NCBI GenBank assembly: GCA_900450595.1
Contig: UGGS01000001.1
Coordinates: 1,674,001 to 1,738,000, forward strand
Reading direction: 5' to 3'
Origin: [Flavobacterium] thermophilum
GTDB lineage: Bacteria; Bacillota; Bacilli; Bacillales; Anoxybacillaceae
DNA length: 64,000 nucleotides
Of the stretch, positions 46,070 to 56,497 are shown piece by piece; within the stretch, counting starts at the first letter, position 1, and every line of letters starts with the position of its first letter. The translations under genes were made by a program, and so were the position numbers. The notes under the pieces were generated by a model. It made no database searches, was not told the DNA's origin, and worked only from the letters and a program-made list of their open reading frames with translations.

Positions 46070-47338
46070 TCAATTCTCCTTTCTCATCATGTTGTACGGA
46101 AAGAGAGGGCGTTTGACTCGCACCTTGACGATTTGCAGCGGGTGGCGGGCCGCATCGAGCTCGTTGCCGTCTTCATCCCAAATAGTATCGATCACTTGGG
46201 TAAAGTTTTCGATTTCCGGGCCGAAAAATTCGACCTCATCACCCGGTTTAAAATGGTTGCGCTGCTGGATGGTGGCGATGCCGGTCTCCGGATCGTAGCC
46301 AAGCACAAGGCCGGCAAACTCATGTGTCGTCTTCCGGCTGTGCGTGCCGTACATATGGTTCGTATAATCCGGAAACCCGTCAAAAAACGACGGCGCTGTT
46401 TCGCGGTTGGCGCACTTGTCAAGCTCCCGCACCCACTCTTCGCGGATCGTGAAATGATCCGGGTCGGCACAGTAGGCGTCAATCACTTTCCGGTAGACGC
46501 TCACAACCGTCGCCACATAATGGATCGACTTCATCCGCCCTTCAATTTTCAAGCTGTCAACGCCAAGCTCAATCATCACCGGAATGGCGCGGATGAGGTT
46601 TAAATCTTTCGCGCTCATGGCAAACGGAGCATCGCCCTCAGCAAACAGCGGGATTTCCCGTCCGTCAGCCAGCTGGTACAAGTCATAGTCCCAGCGGCAC
46701 GACTGGCAGCACCCGCCGCGGTTCGAGTCGCGCGCCGTCATATGGTTGCTCAACACGCAGCGGCCCGAGTAGGCGGAACACATCGCTCCGTGGATGAACG
46801 CCTCGATTTCGATATCGACTTTTTCTTTGATTTGCCGAATTTCCTCGGCGCTCACCTCGCGGGCGAGCACGACCCGCTCGAGCCCTTCCTCTTTCCAAAA
46901 CTGGACCGCTTTCCAGTTCGAAAGCGATTGCTGGGTGCTTAAATGCACTTCAAGCTTCGGCGCCACCCGGCGCGCCGTCTCAATAATGAGCGGGTCGGCG
47001 GCGATAATGCCATGGACGCCGGCATCTTCGAGCGCCCGCAAATAGTCGTCAAGGCCGGGAATGTTTTCATTATGCGCATAAATGTTGGCCGTGACGTATA
47101 CTTTTGCTCCGTATCGGTTGGCAAATTCAACTCCTTCGCGAATTTCGTCAATCGTGAAGTTGTCGGCGTTGGCGCGCAGGCTGTACTCTTGGCCGCCGAT
47201 AAAGACGGCATCCGCCCCGTAATGGACGGCAATTTTCAGCTTTTCCAGGTTGCCGGCCGGCGCAAGCAATTCCGGTTTTTTCACAATGACGCGCTTGCCG
47301 TCAACGATTTCGGAAATGCGGTCGTTTTTCAGCAGCAT
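46070..47338 (-). CDS. trhP2: tRNA 5-hydroxyuridine synthesis protein TrhP2 (peptidase U32 family, YrrO)
   Basis: 422 residues from the ATG at 47338 (after AAAGGAGGGAGAACGA). The U32 signature is visible as [20 protein letters not shown]; further Cys residues ([12 protein letters not shown]) suit an iron-sulphur site. Once called a collagenase-like protease, this family is now known to make 5-hydroxyuridine at tRNA wobble position 34 using prephenate. Its neighbours TrhP1 and the methyltransferase TrmR support that role. Confidence 0.92.
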   Translation of the reverse strand: MLLKNDRISEIVDGKRVIVKKPELLAPAGNLEKLKIAVHYGADAVFIGGQEYSLRANADNFTIDEIREGVEFANRYGAKVYVTANIYAHNENIPGLDDYLRALEDAGVHGIIAADPLIIETARRVAPKLEVHLSTQQSLSNWKAVQFWKEEGLERVVLAREVSAEEIRQIKEKVDIEIEAFIHGAMCSAYSGRCVLSNHMTARDSNRGGCCQSCRWDYDLYQLADGREIPLFAEGDAPFAMSAKDLNLIRAIPVMIELGVDSLKIEGRMKSIHYVATVVSVYRKVIDAYCADPDHFTIREEWVRELDKCANRETAPSFFDGFPDYTNHMYGTHSRKTTHEFAGLVLGYDPETGIATIQQRNHFKPGDEVEFFGPEIENFTQVIDTIWDEDGNELDAARHPLQIVKVRVKRPLFPYNMMRKEN

Positions 47339-47355
47339 TCGTTCTCCCTCCTTTG

Positions 47356-48285
47356 TCAATAAATCGTCTCTTTGAAGAAAAATCCGGTGTCCAATCGGCG
47401 GTGCGGCGGTTGGAGCGCCTCAACGGCGGCAAGCAGCTCCTCTTTTTCCCGCTCATACTGCTCGCGGTCTTTGGCGCACATATCAATGGCGCGGCGGTAC
47501 AGCTTTGTCACTTCCGTAATGTAGCGAGGCTCATGCAAAATGCCATCGATTTTGAAGCTGTCAATGCCGGCTTCGATCATGTCGCCAAGCTCGTCGATGA
47601 TGCAAACATCGTTTGGGCTCATAATATGCGTGCCGTTTTCATCTTCAAAAATCGGATATTTGTTGTCGCGCTCCTTGTCGTATAAAAACATCCCTTTTTC
47701 ATATTTTTTTCGTTCAATTTCCATCACTTTTCCTTGATACTCGAAGTAGTTGCCGATGAGCGAACGCTTCGATTGGTACATGCACGTCGCCCCATGCACT
47801 TGCACTTCGATTTCCACTTCGGCATGGGCTTTGATTTCCAAAATGGCGTCCATGTTCAACTCGCGGGCGAGCACAGCGCGCTTCGCTCCTTTTCGCCCCC
47901 AATAGTTGCACGTATACCAGTTCGTCGCCGTCGTTTCCGTGCTCCAGTGGAGCTTCATATGAGGGGCGGCCTCGCGAACCGTCAACAGCACGGCCGGGTC
48001 GCCAAACACGATGGCGTCAGCGCCGGCGGCGGCGACAAAAGCGATATAATCGCCCAGTTCATCGACTTTGTCATTATGAAAAATGGCGTTCATCGCCACA
48101 TACACGTTCATGCCGTGCCGGTGAGCCGCTTCGATGGCCGCAGCAACGTCGGCGCGGGAAAATTCGCCGGCAAGCCGCAAGCCATAGCGCTGTTCGCCGA
48201 TCATTACAGCGTCCGCTCCCGCTTCAGCCAATTCCTCAATATGGGAAACGCTCGTCGGCGTGACGAGCAATTCCGGTTTTTTCAT
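47356..48285 (-). CDS. trhP1: TrhP1-type U32 family protein (YrrN)
   Basis: 309 residues, shorter paralogue of the downstream TrhP2. KKPELLVTPTSVSHIEELAE opens a TIM-barrel-like fold, with QVHGATCMYQSKRSLIGNYF in the U32 signature region. It overlaps the trmR stop by 4 bases and ends 17 bp before trhP2. Acts in wobble-uridine 5-hydroxylation with TrhP2. Called from similarity to TrhP2 and gene order. Confidence 0.9.
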   Translation of the reverse strand: MKKPELLVTPTSVSHIEELAEAGADAVMIGEQRYGLRLAGEFSRADVAAAIEAAHRHGMNVYVAMNAIFHNDKVDELGDYIAFVAAAGADAIVFGDPAVLLTVREAAPHMKLHWSTETTATNWYTCNYWGRKGAKRAVLARELNMDAILEIKAHAEVEIEVQVHGATCMYQSKRSLIGNYFEYQGKVMEIERKKYEKGMFLYDKERDNKYPIFEDENGTHIMSPNDVCIIDELGDMIEAGIDSFKIDGILHEPRYITEVTKLYRRAIDMCAKDREQYEREKEELLAAVEALQPPHRRLDTGFFFKETIY

Positions 48286-48935
48286 TCTCGTTCACCTCGT
48301 TTTTTCGATATAGCCAGCCCGTCGCCAACGGGAATGATGACCGTGTCGTAATCGCTCCGGGCCATCAGCCATTCATTGTAGCGCCGGATTTTTTGCGCGA
48401 TGTTCCACAGCCGCTTATTGCCCGCAAGCTCTTCAGCCGCGACAAGCCCTTTAAACAGCACGTTGTCGCTAATGACAAGGCCGCCCTCGGCCAGAAGCGG
48501 CTCATACAGCGTAAAAAAGCGCTCATATTGCCCTTTGGCCGCGTCGATAAACAGCACATCAAACGGCGCCGCCGCTGCCGCATCCGCCACAGCGTCAAGC
48601 GCATCGCCCAAAATCACCTCAATCCGTCCGGCTATGTTCATTTTCTCGATATAAAAACGGGCGCGCTCGTACCGCTCCCGGTCTTTTTCAATCGTCACAA
48701 TGCGCACATCCGGCAGCGCCTTCGCCATCCGGATCGCCGAATAGCCGATCGCGGTGCCGATTTCCAAAATGCGGCGCGGCGCAGCCAAGTTCAACACAAA
48801 CAGCAGCACCTCCATGCTCACCGGATCGATGATCGGCACGCGCTGTTCGCGGGCGTACCGCTCCATTTCCGCGATTTCTGCATCCGGCGCCGGGCGCAGC
48901 TGCCGCAAATAACGGACGATATGTTCTGAAAGCAA
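48282..48935 (-). CDS. trmR: tRNA 5-hydroxyuridine methyltransferase TrmR (YrrM)
   Basis: 217 residues from a TTG at 48935, 7 bases after GGAGGAGG; this gives the same length as B. subtilis YrrM, while longer readings are unsupported. O-methyltransferase family 3: SAM motif ILEIGTAIGYSAIRMA, FIDAAKGQYERF, ISDNVLFKG. Methylates 5-hydroxyuridine to 5-methoxyuridine in tRNA. First gene of its series; a terminator lies directly upstream. Confidence 0.92.
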   Translation of the reverse strand: MLSEHIVRYLRQLRPAPDAEIAEMERYAREQRVPIIDPVSMEVLLFVLNLAAPRRILEIGTAIGYSAIRMAKALPDVRIVTIEKDRERYERARFYIEKMNIAGRIEVILGDALDAVADAAAAAPFDVLFIDAAKGQYERFFTLYEPLLAEGGLVISDNVLFKGLVAAEELAGNKRLWNIAQKIRRYNEWLMARSDYDTVIIPVGDGLAISKKRGERE

Positions 48936-48960
48936 GAGGACTCCTCCTCCGTCGATCATA

Positions 48961-49025
48961 TGAAAAATAAGAGCCGCCAACCGACTCTTATCGTTGGCCG
49001 CCGCCCGATTCAGGCGGCGGCGCTG
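48961..49025 (-). promoter_or_regulatory. Possible attenuator leader of trmR-trhP1-trhP2
   Basis: On the minus strand GCCGCCGCC/GGCGGCGGC forms one hairpin; then ATAAGAGTCG/CGGCTCTTAT (loop GTTGG) with TTTTTC forms a strong terminator ending about 30 bases before the trmR start. GCCAAC, between the two, can instead pair with GTTGGC in the terminator loop, excluding the terminator. This may be just the mltG-side terminator, but no promoter was found after it. Confidence 0.5.
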
Positions 49026-49104
49026 TTCAACTTTATTATAGTATCATAAACGGGCAAAAAAGCGAAGCCGTTTTGCCCATTGAGCAAGCAACTTCCAGTT
49101 TGCG

Positions 49105-50196
49105 CTATTGTTTCCCAATGTATTTCGCTTTTTCGCGGTTATGCTCGGCGAGCGTTTTCGTGAAAATGACGTCGCCCGCCGGAGTGGCCAGAAAGTATAA
49201 ATAGTCGGTCGCAGCCGGCTGAAGCGCCGCTTCGATCGACATCTCGCCGGCGTTGGCGATCGGACCGGGCGGCAGCCCTTGATGAATGTAGGTATTATAC
49301 GGCGAATCAACTTGCAAGTCTTTATACAGCACCCGATCTTTATGTTTGCCGAGCGCGTACAGGACGGTCGGATCGGTTTGCAGCGGCATGCCGATGCGCA
49401 GCCGGTTGTAAAAGACGCTGGCGATTTTTTCGCGGTCGGCTTTCTCGGTCGCCTCTTCTTCGATTAACGACGACATGGTCAACAATCGATGCGGCGACAA
49501 TTGTTTTTCTTTCATCGTCTCTTTGTATTGACCGAGCACCTCCGCCGTTTTCGCGACCATCGCCTCAATGATCTCCGGAAGCGGCGGCTTTTGGTCGGCA
49601 AACACGTAAGTGGCCGGAAACAGGTAGCCTTCAAGCGGATAACGAATGCCGCGCTGAAAAATGTCCGCTGTCAACAACTCAGGGTACGTGCGGCGAAGCT
49701 GTTCAATATACGCGCGATCGTTCAACAGCTTCATCACGTCTTCCTGCTTGTACCCGGTTTTGGCGGCGATGATGGCAGCGATTTGCACAAGCTGCGACCC
49801 TTCTGGAATGGTGAGCTTCAATCCGATTTTTAGCGACCGGCCGGTTTGCAATAGCTCGATGATGCGCGCCATCGGCATCGCCCGCGTCAGCTCATACTCC
49901 CCCGCTTGAAAGCCTGATTCGTTTTTCCAGCGAACATAGAAGCGAAAGACGGCCGCACTTTTAATCAGCCGCTTTCGTTCAAGCTGTTCGGCAATATCCG
50001 CCGCCGATGAACCGATCGGAATCGAGACATGGACCGGGGTGCGGTCATTCGGGTCGACGGGCTTAAGCGCTGAACGGATGTATAAGAAACTGCTGGCGCC
50101 GGCAATGACAAACGCCGCCAGCAGAACAGCACAGACAATCAAGACGATTTTCCGCACAAGCCGCGCCTTGGGCGCCCTAAAATCGTTCTGTTTCAT
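49105..50196 (-). CDS. mltG: Endolytic transglycosylase MltG (YrrL)
   Basis: 363 residues: membrane helix near 16-42, a LysM-like region (ADIAEQLERKRLIKSAAVF), and the YceG catalytic domain with the key Glu in SLIEEEATEKADREKIASVF. Cleaves nascent glycan strands and so sets their length. B. subtilis yrrL stands at the same place before yrrM. A weak terminator-like hairpin follows the stop (about 49050-49085). Confidence 0.94.
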   Translation of the reverse strand: MKQNDFRAPKARLVRKIVLIVCAVLLAAFVIAGASSFLYIRSALKPVDPNDRTPVHVSIPIGSSAADIAEQLERKRLIKSAAVFRFYVRWKNESGFQAGEYELTRAMPMARIIELLQTGRSLKIGLKLTIPEGSQLVQIAAIIAAKTGYKQEDVMKLLNDRAYIEQLRRTYPELLTADIFQRGIRYPLEGYLFPATYVFADQKPPLPEIIEAMVAKTAEVLGQYKETMKEKQLSPHRLLTMSSLIEEEATEKADREKIASVFYNRLRIGMPLQTDPTVLYALGKHKDRVLYKDLQVDSPYNTYIHQGLPPGPIANAGEMSIEAALQPAATDYLYFLATPAGDVIFTKTLAEHNREKAKYIGKQ

Positions 50197-50437
50197 CTTT
50201 GTCCTCCTTTCACCCGGCCATATTATACTACAAAGTTCCGCATTTTTCGCCCTTGACGGTCAAAAAATGCAAAGCCAGGGGAGGAAACGCGCCGGTCAAT
50301 CGAAGCCCTTCGCAACATTTGTCGGACAAACAAGAAGATGTCTGAACCATTGCATGGAACACAACTTATCGTTTCTCAGCGCATAATACGGCAATAAGAA
50401 AAGGGGCCCCGATCCTTTTGGCCCCCTCTGCTGTCCG

Positions 50438-50752
<315 letters not shown>

Positions 50753-51169
50753 TTATCGTTTACTGTCCAAATATGACTGCAAAATGACGGCCGCCGCCAT
50801 TTTGTCAATGACTTTCCGCCGCTTTTTCCGGCTGACATCGGCGGCAATCAGCATCCGCTCGGCGGCCATCGTCGACAGCCGTTCATCCCAGAGCACAACC
50901 GGCAAAGAAAACTCCTCGCGCAGTTTGGCGGCGAACCGCTCACTTGCCTCAGCGCGCGGTCCGAGCGTGCCGTTCATGTTTTTCGGCCATCCGACGACGA
51001 TCGCATCGACGCCGTACTCATCGATAAGGGCGCGCAGCCGCTCTAAACCATAATCGCCGCGCTCCTCATCGATGGCGATCGTCTCGAGTCCTTGCGCCGT
51101 CCAGCCAAGCTCATCGCTCACCGCGACGCCGAGCGTTTTCGTTCCGAGATCAAGCCCCAATATCCGCAT
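50753..51169 (-). CDS. ruvX: YqgF/RuvX family putative Holliday junction resolvase
   Basis: 138 residues with an RNase H-like fold: [35 protein letters not shown] and [13 protein letters not shown] carry the conserved acids. Proposed roles are 16S rRNA 5' maturation and DNA junction resolution. It lies 3 bp after yrzL (called yrrK in B. subtilis). Confidence 0.95.
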   Translation of the reverse strand: MRILGLDLGTKTLGVAVSDELGWTAQGLETIAIDEERGDYGLERLRALIDEYGVDAIVVGWPKNMNGTLGPRAEASERFAAKLREEFSLPVVLWDERLSTMAAERMLIAADVSRKKRRKVIDKMAAAVILQSYLDSKR

Positions 51170-51172
51170 CGG

Positions 51173-51439
51173 TCAATCCTTTCGTTGCCCCTGTAAATAG
51201 AATTTCACCAATTCCTCGATTAATTCGTCACGTTCGATTTTGCGGATGAGCGCGCGCGCATCTTTATGGCGCGGGATGTAAGCCGGGTCGCCGGACAGCA
51301 GGTAGCCGACAATTTGGTTGATCGGGTTGTAGCCTTTTTCTTGCAAGGCGTCATACACCGTCAACAACACTTCGCGGACATTCGTTTCCGCCGGCTCTTC
51401 GGAAAAATGAAACTGCATCGTTTGATCAAACGAGCTCAC
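51173..51439 (-). CDS. yrzL: IreB family regulatory phosphoprotein (YrzL, DUF965)
   Basis: 88 residues from a GTG at 51439, just after GAGGTGGAAACG; this matches the family's usual N-terminus ([12 protein letters not shown]). An ATG at 51469 would add ten residues. [20 protein letters not shown] is the hallmark. IreB in enterococci is a substrate of the IreK kinase and affects cephalosporin resistance. First of the yrzL-ruvX-yrzB trio, after alaS. Confidence 0.93.
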   Translation of the reverse strand: MSSFDQTMQFHFSEEPAETNVREVLLTVYDALQEKGYNPINQIVGYLLSGDPAYIPRHKDARALIRKIERDELIEELVKFYLQGQRKD

Positions 51440-51508
51440 CGTTTCCACCTCGCTCTTTGTTCGGGCCATCCCCTTCTCTTACATCCATTGTACACGATCC
51501 GCGCCCAT

Positions 51509-54145
51509 TTAGGAAATGGATTTCACCCACGTTTCGACATAGTTGAGCGCCTCGGCGACTTTCTGCGCATCTTTGCCGCCTGCCTGCGCCAAATCCGGCC
51601 GTCCGCCGCCTCCTCCGCCGCAGCGTGACGCCACTTCTTTCACCAGCTTGCCGGCATGGAATCCTTTTTTCACCAAATCGTCCGTTACTGCGGCAATCAG
51701 TTGCACTTTTCCGCCCTGGGCGGACGCCAACACGATGACCGCCGTGCCGAGCTTTTGTTTCAAATCATCAGCCATGGCCCGCAGTTGATTCATGTCGTTC
51801 GCCTGCACTTTCGCGGCCAACACCGGCACGCCGTTTACGTCTTTCACCTGGCGGGTGAGGTGCTCTGCCTCCATATGCGCGAGGCGGGCTGACAGCGATT
51901 CGTTTTCGCGCTCGAGCTCTTTCAGCTCGGCAAACAGTCCGTCAAGACGCGCATTCAATTCTTTCGGGCTTGTTTTCAGCTTTTGCGCCGCCTCTTGCAA
52001 AATAGCAAGCTGTTCGCTCATAAAGCGGTACGCCGCTTCCCCGGTCACCGCCTCAATGCGGCGCGTGCCGGCGCCGATGCCCGATTCGGAGACGATTTTA
52101 AACAGGCCGATGGCTGACGTGTTTGGCACATGGCAGCCGCCGCACAGCTCCAAGCTGTAGTCGCCCACCTTCACGACGCGGACGATGTCGCCGTACTTTT
52201 CGCCAAACAGCGCCATCGCGCCCATCGCCTTCGCTTCTTCAAGCGGTTTGTAGAAAATGTCGACCGGAAGGCTTTTCCAAATTTGCTCGTTGACGATCGC
52301 TTCAATGCGCTCAAGCTCCTCCGGCTTCACTTGCCCGAAGTGGGTAAAGTCAAAACGGAGCCGGTCTGGAGCGACGAGCGAGCCCGCCTGGTTGACATGG
52401 CGGCCGAGCACGTCTTTCAGCGCCTGATGGAGCAAATGGGTTGCCGTATGGTTTTTGATAATGCGGGCCCGTTTCGCTTCATCAACGCGCGCTGTATACA
52501 CCGCGCCTTTTTTCACCGTACCGCTCTCGACGACGATCGAATGAAGATGCTGGCCGTTTGGCGCTTTTTGCACATCTTTGACGACCGCCGTTCCCGTCTC
52601 GCCGGCAAACGTTCCTTGGTCGGCGATTTGGCCGCCGCTTTCAGCGTAAAACGGCGTCACATCGACGATGATTTGCGCCTCTTCGCCGGCGCGGACTTCC
52701 TCGACAAGCTGTCCGTCTTTGACGATGGCGAGAACGGTGGAAGAAGCGACGAGCTCATCGTAGCCGACGAAGCGGCTTTCGTCTTTAATGTCGCCAAGGA
52801 CGCCGCCTTGCACCTGCATCGAATCCACGTCTTGGCGGGCGGCGCGTGCCCGTTCGCGCTGCCGTTCCATTTCTCGTTCAAACCCGTCATGGTCGACTTT
52901 CATTCCCGCTTCTGCCGCGTATTCCTCCGTCAGCTCGATCGGGAAGCCGTACGTATCGTACAGGCGGAACACGTCCTCGCCGGGGATGACGTCGCTTCCT
53001 TCGGATTTGGCCTTCTCAATCACGTCGCTTAAAATGGCGAGCCCTTCGTGAAGCGTCTCATGGAACCGCTCCTCCTCACTGCGGATGACGCGGGCGATAA
53101 AATCGGCTTTTTCTTTCACTTCCGGATAATAGTCATGCATAATTTCGCCGACAACCGGGACGAGCTCGTACATAAACGGACGCTCAATGCCGATGTGTTT
53201 CGCGTAGCGCACGGCGCGGCGGAGCAGGCGGCGCAATACATAGCCGCGGCCCTCGTTTGACGGCAGCGCCCCATCGCCGATCGCAAACGTCACCGCGCGA
53301 ATATGGTCGGCGATCACTTTAAACGCGACGTCTTTCTCCCGGTCTTCGCCATACCGTTCGCCGGAAATTTGCTCGGTGGCGCGGATGATCGGCATAAACA
53401 AGTCGGTTTCAAAGTTTGTCGGCACATCTTGCAAAATCGAGCACATCCGCTCCAAGCCCATGCCGGTGTCGATGTTTTTCTTCGGCAGCGGCGTGTACGT
53501 GCCGTCCGGGTTATGGTTGAACTGCGAAAAGACAAGGTTCCATACTTCCAAGTAGCGCTCGTTTTCCCCGCCCGGATACAGCTCCGGGTCGTTCGGGTCG
53601 TTGCCGAACGCTTCACCGCGGTCATAAAAAATTTCCGTATTCGGGCCGCTCGGGCCTTCCCCGATATCCCAGAAGTTTCCTTCGAGGCGGATGATCCGTT
53701 CTTCCGGCAGGCCGATTTCGTTGCGCCAAATGTTGTACGCTTCCTCGTCTTCCGGATGGATCGTGACGGACAGCCGTTCCGGATCAAAACCGATCCATTT
53801 GTCGCTCGTTAAAAACTCCCATGCCCAATGGATCGCTTCACGCTTGAAATAATCGCCGATCGAAAAGTTGCCGAGCATTTCAAAAAACGTATGGTGGCGC
53901 GCCGTTTTCCCGACATTTTCGATATCGTTCGTGCGAATCGATTTTTGCGCATTGCAAATGCGCGGATTTTCGGGAATGATGCGGCCGTCAAAATACTTTT
54001 TCAACGTCGCGACGCCGCTGTTGATCCACAGCAGCGACGGGTCGTCAACCGGAATGAGCGATGCGCTCGGCTCCACCGTATGGCCTTTTTCCTGGAAAAA
54101 CTCTAAAAACATGCGCCGCACTTCGGCAGATGTCAGTTTCTTCAT
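51509..54145 (-). CDS. alaS: Alanyl-tRNA synthetase
   Basis: 878 residues from the ATG at 54145 ([20 protein letters not shown]), preceded by GGGGAGGATCATC. Class II catalytic core in the N-terminal half, the editing domain with [12 protein letters not shown] and the CGGCH zinc site ([11 protein letters not shown]), and a C-terminal Gly-rich end ([16 protein letters not shown]). Expression is controlled by the T-box leader directly upstream. Confidence 0.98.
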   Translation of the reverse strand: MKKLTSAEVRRMFLEFFQEKGHTVEPSASLIPVDDPSLLWINSGVATLKKYFDGRIIPENPRICNAQKSIRTNDIENVGKTARHHTFFEMLGNFSIGDYFKREAIHWAWEFLTSDKWIGFDPERLSVTIHPEDEEAYNIWRNEIGLPEERIIRLEGNFWDIGEGPSGPNTEIFYDRGEAFGNDPNDPELYPGGENERYLEVWNLVFSQFNHNPDGTYTPLPKKNIDTGMGLERMCSILQDVPTNFETDLFMPIIRATEQISGERYGEDREKDVAFKVIADHIRAVTFAIGDGALPSNEGRGYVLRRLLRRAVRYAKHIGIERPFMYELVPVVGEIMHDYYPEVKEKADFIARVIRSEEERFHETLHEGLAILSDVIEKAKSEGSDVIPGEDVFRLYDTYGFPIELTEEYAAEAGMKVDHDGFEREMERQRERARAARQDVDSMQVQGGVLGDIKDESRFVGYDELVASSTVLAIVKDGQLVEEVRAGEEAQIIVDVTPFYAESGGQIADQGTFAGETGTAVVKDVQKAPNGQHLHSIVVESGTVKKGAVYTARVDEAKRARIIKNHTATHLLHQALKDVLGRHVNQAGSLVAPDRLRFDFTHFGQVKPEELERIEAIVNEQIWKSLPVDIFYKPLEEAKAMGAMALFGEKYGDIVRVVKVGDYSLELCGGCHVPNTSAIGLFKIVSESGIGAGTRRIEAVTGEAAYRFMSEQLAILQEAAQKLKTSPKELNARLDGLFAELKELERENESLSARLAHMEAEHLTRQVKDVNGVPVLAAKVQANDMNQLRAMADDLKQKLGTAVIVLASAQGGKVQLIAAVTDDLVKKGFHAGKLVKEVASRCGGGGGGRPDLAQAGGKDAQKVAEALNYVETWVKSIS

Positions 54146-54149
54146 GATG

Positions 54150-54431
54150 ATCCTCCCCTTTGTTTTTTCTATAAAAAAACTCCCATCCCTTGGCAGGGAC
54201 GAGAGTTGCGCTCGCGGTACCACCCTGTTTATGGGCAGAAAATGCCCATCACCTCTTCGGCCGTAACGCAGCCTTGCGTCAGGTTTTGCCTGCGCTCCGG
54301 ATTAGCCTTCTGTTGCCCTTCATCTGGAATTTCTTTCAGCCGCGGAAATTCCTCTCTGTGCGCCGGTTGCGCGTTAAGATGGACTGCAACATACTCGATC
54401 CGTCATCGCGTTATGTATTCGCTTTGTTCAT
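54150..54431 (-). promoter_or_regulatory. T-box riboswitch leader of alaS
   Basis: About 280 nt of leader between the promoter and alaS. The T-box AGGGTGGTACCGCG is at 54213-54226 (minus strand), followed by a terminator stem (54178-54207; AACTCTCGTCCCT with AGGGATGGGAGTT) and seven T. Upstream stems are present, including GGAATTTC/GAAATTCC. Uncharged tRNA-Ala would stabilise the antiterminator. The Ala specifier codon could not be fixed by eye. Confidence 0.93.
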
Positions 54432-54437
54432 TGAAAG

Positions 54438-54466
54438 ATTATAGACAAGCAGCAAGCGTTTGTCAA
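54438..54466 (-). promoter_or_regulatory. Consensus sigma-A promoter of alaS
   Basis: Minus-strand TTGACA, 17-bp spacer, TATAAT: a perfect match. It overlaps the last codons and stop of the upstream gene by a few bases, so alaS has its own strong start. Confidence 0.93.
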
Positions 54467-55524
54467 TGCGGGGCGTAATGTTCTTTCCAGTGCGATACGG
54501 CCACTTTCAGCACCGCTGCAGTCGGGACGGCGAGGATGAGGCCGAGCACGCCGGCCAGCTCGCCGCCGGCAAACAGCGCGAACATAATGACAAGCGGATG
54601 CATATGCACGCTTTTGCCGACAATGAACGGTGATAAAACGTTCCCTTCAAGAAACTGCAAGGCAAAAATGATGATCAGCACGATGATGACCATTTTGAGC
54701 GAGATGGTCGCCGCCAAAATCACGGCCGGAATCGCGCCGAGCAACGGGCCGAAGTACGGAATGATGTTCGTCAGCCCGATGATAAATCCAAGCAAAAGCG
54801 GATAGTCCATGCCGGCGAGCCAAAGGCCGAGCGCCGCCGCGAGGCCGATCGCCGCGCAGACGAACAGCTGGCCGCGAATATAGCCGCCAAGCGACTCGTC
54901 GACATCTTTTAAAAACGCCATCCCCGGTTCGCGCCACCGCTTTGGGGTCATGTACCAAACCGTTCTTTTTAGCACCTCAATGTCTTTTAGCATATAAAAC
55001 ACGATAAATGGGATGAGCAAAAGCGTCGCCGCCGAACCGATGAATGATTTGGCGGCGTCGATCGCCATCGTCACCGCTCCCGCCGCCGCCTCTTCGAGTT
55101 GGACAAACATCGCTTCAATGCGCGTATGCACTTCCATCGGCCATGTCGATGTTTCATCATGAACATGGCGCGCCCACCGGCGGTATGTATCCATTAATGA
55201 CGGCAGCTGCTCGTCCAATTCCCGCAGCTGGGCGATGAATAGCGGCACGCCGCGGTAAAGCCCGTAGCCGACAGCTCCGAAAAACAAAACGTAAATGAGC
55301 AAAATGGCCAGCGCGCGCGGCACCCCTTTGCGATGGATGAACTCCACGAGCGGATGAAGCAGGTACGTAATAAACGCCGCCAGCAAAAACGGCGCCAAGG
55401 CCGCGGCGACAAAGTCGATGACCGGCCACCATACGTCTTTCATCCGGACGATTAAATACACGATTGCGGTGACTAACAGCCACTTTCCGATGCGCAGAAA
55501 TGACAGCCATTGCTGCTCGCCCAT
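54463..55524 (-). CDS. yrrI: AI-2E family transporter (YrrI)
   Basis: 353 residues from the ATG at 55524, 7 bases after GGAGG. Eight or so membrane helices: a first group near 12-85, a long extracytoplasmic/coiled segment (about 90-150), and a C-terminal bundle with GLTNIIPYFGPLLGAIPAVIL. The substrate is unknown. Position upstream of alaS matches B. subtilis yrrI. Different paralogue from the one at 30992-32017. Confidence 0.9.
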   Translation of the reverse strand: MGEQQWLSFLRIGKWLLVTAIVYLIVRMKDVWWPVIDFVAAALAPFLLAAFITYLLHPLVEFIHRKGVPRALAILLIYVLFFGAVGYGLYRGVPLFIAQLRELDEQLPSLMDTYRRWARHVHDETSTWPMEVHTRIEAMFVQLEEAAAGAVTMAIDAAKSFIGSAATLLLIPFIVFYMLKDIEVLKRTVWYMTPKRWREPGMAFLKDVDESLGGYIRGQLFVCAAIGLAAALGLWLAGMDYPLLLGFIIGLTNIIPYFGPLLGAIPAVILAATISLKMVIIVLIIIFALQFLEGNVLSPFIVGKSVHMHPLVIMFALFAGGELAGVLGLILAVPTAAVLKVAVSHWKEHYAPH

Positions 55525-55599
55525 CGCCACACCTCCTACCGTTTAGTGTAGGAGATGAAGTTGGAAATATGCTCCCGTTATCTCTTCCACTATTTCACA

Positions 55600-55646
55600 A
55601 AAAAGCAAGCCGCCCCCGCCGCGCGGGCGGGAAGCGGCAACGGCTT
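55600..55646 (-). terminator. Terminator of the yrrD-yrzR-yrzQ unit
   Basis: On the minus strand AAGCCG...CGGCTT closes a GC-rich stem (with CCGCCC/GGGCGG inside) and is followed by GCTTTTTTG. It starts at the yrzQ stop. Confidence 0.7.
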
Positions 55647-55780
55647 TAACGGATCGCCTGCATCAAGCGGCGGCGCATTCTCCGCATCGTGCGGCCGTTC
55701 GTCCAACCGTTGCGCTGGGCGAGCTGGTATGCAGCGACACCCAACCCGACGGCCAACAACGACGTCATCGTCCGGTTCAT
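55646..55780 (-). CDS. yrzQ: YrzQ family small protein (DUF3918)
   Basis: 44 residues beginning MNRTMTSLLAVGLGVAAYQL, a short hydrophobic stretch followed by a strongly basic tail (TMRRMRRRLMQAIR). AGGGGGGACAAGC precedes the ATG. It lies 12 bp after yrzR, the B. subtilis order. Function unknown. Confidence 0.8.
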   Translation of the reverse strand: MNRTMTSLLAVGLGVAAYQLAQRNGWTNGRTMRRMRRRLMQAIR

Positions 55781-55791
55781 GCTTGTCCCCC

Positions 55792-55983
55792 CTAATATGG
55801 GATCGTGCGCTCATGGTCGTCAAACAAGTCATCCAAGGAGCTTAACGTCCCGTCTTCCTCGACTTGATGGGCGTGGATCATCCCTTTCGAGACGGACAGC
55901 TCAATGAAGCAATCCCAGCAATAATACTGGTTGACACCAATTTTCCCCAGATTTTTTCGCTTGCAATTGGGGCAAATGAGCAT
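55792..55983 (-). CDS. yrzR: YrzR family zinc-ribbon protein
   Basis: 63 residues with CPNCKRKN and YCWDC, a four-Cys zinc ribbon (residues 4-24), and an acidic tail. GGAGAGTGGCTGTCG precedes the ATG. Between yrrD and yrzQ. Probably cytoplasmic; function unknown. Confidence 0.8.
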   Translation of the reverse strand: MLICPNCKRKNLGKIGVNQYYCWDCFIELSVSKGMIHAHQVEEDGTLSSLDDLFDDHERTIPY

Positions 55984-55998
55984 CGACAGCCACTCTCC

Positions 55999-56475
55999 TT
56001 ACATCATAGTTTCCACGGTGATGACGCCTTCCCTGGCGGTGAACGGAACTGCCTCCATCCGTTTCTTTCCTTCGGTCAAATCAGAAAAAAATCCCTCGCT
56101 GATCTCGTATCCATCAATCTTGCCCAATTGCCCGTCAAAGTATACATCATCCAGCAGTCCGATCGCTTTTCCGTTCGCAGCAACGACCATGCTGCCGGCA
56201 AGGCCGCGTTCACCGTAAAGAGAGTGGCCGCTCTCGGCAGAGGGAAATGGCTGGAAGCTGTCAGCATCATGGATGATGACTTTATCGTTTTGCAACGACT
56301 GCACGGCGGAAAGCGGCAAGTAGCGGCGGCGGCCAAACAAACCGCCCCGTTCCGCTACCAACCCTTTGACCGTGCCGTGGCTGGTAAACCAAATGTCCGC
56401 GATCGTCCCGACCGCTTTCCCTGTCGTTTGCTCATAAATGGGAAGCCCTTTGACGTCGGAAAACGTCCGCATCAT
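55999..56475 (-). CDS. yrrD: PRC-barrel domain protein YrrD
   Basis: 158 residues from the ATG at 56475, after AGGTGGGAGA; the next codon is also ATG. Two PRC-barrel repeats are visible: residues about 3-70 (SDVKGLPIYEQTTGKAVGTI) and 80-150 (VVAANGKAIGLLDDVYFDGQ). PRC-barrels are small adaptor modules seen in RimM and photosynthetic proteins. Lies between recD2 and yrzR, as in B. subtilis. Role unknown. Confidence 0.88.
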   Translation of the reverse strand: MMRTFSDVKGLPIYEQTTGKAVGTIADIWFTSHGTVKGLVAERGGLFGRRRYLPLSAVQSLQNDKVIIHDADSFQPFPSAESGHSLYGERGLAGSMVVAANGKAIGLLDDVYFDGQLGKIDGYEISEGFFSDLTEGKKRMEAVPFTAREGVITVETMM

Positions 56476-56497
56476 TCTCCCACCTTTCCAGCCACCT

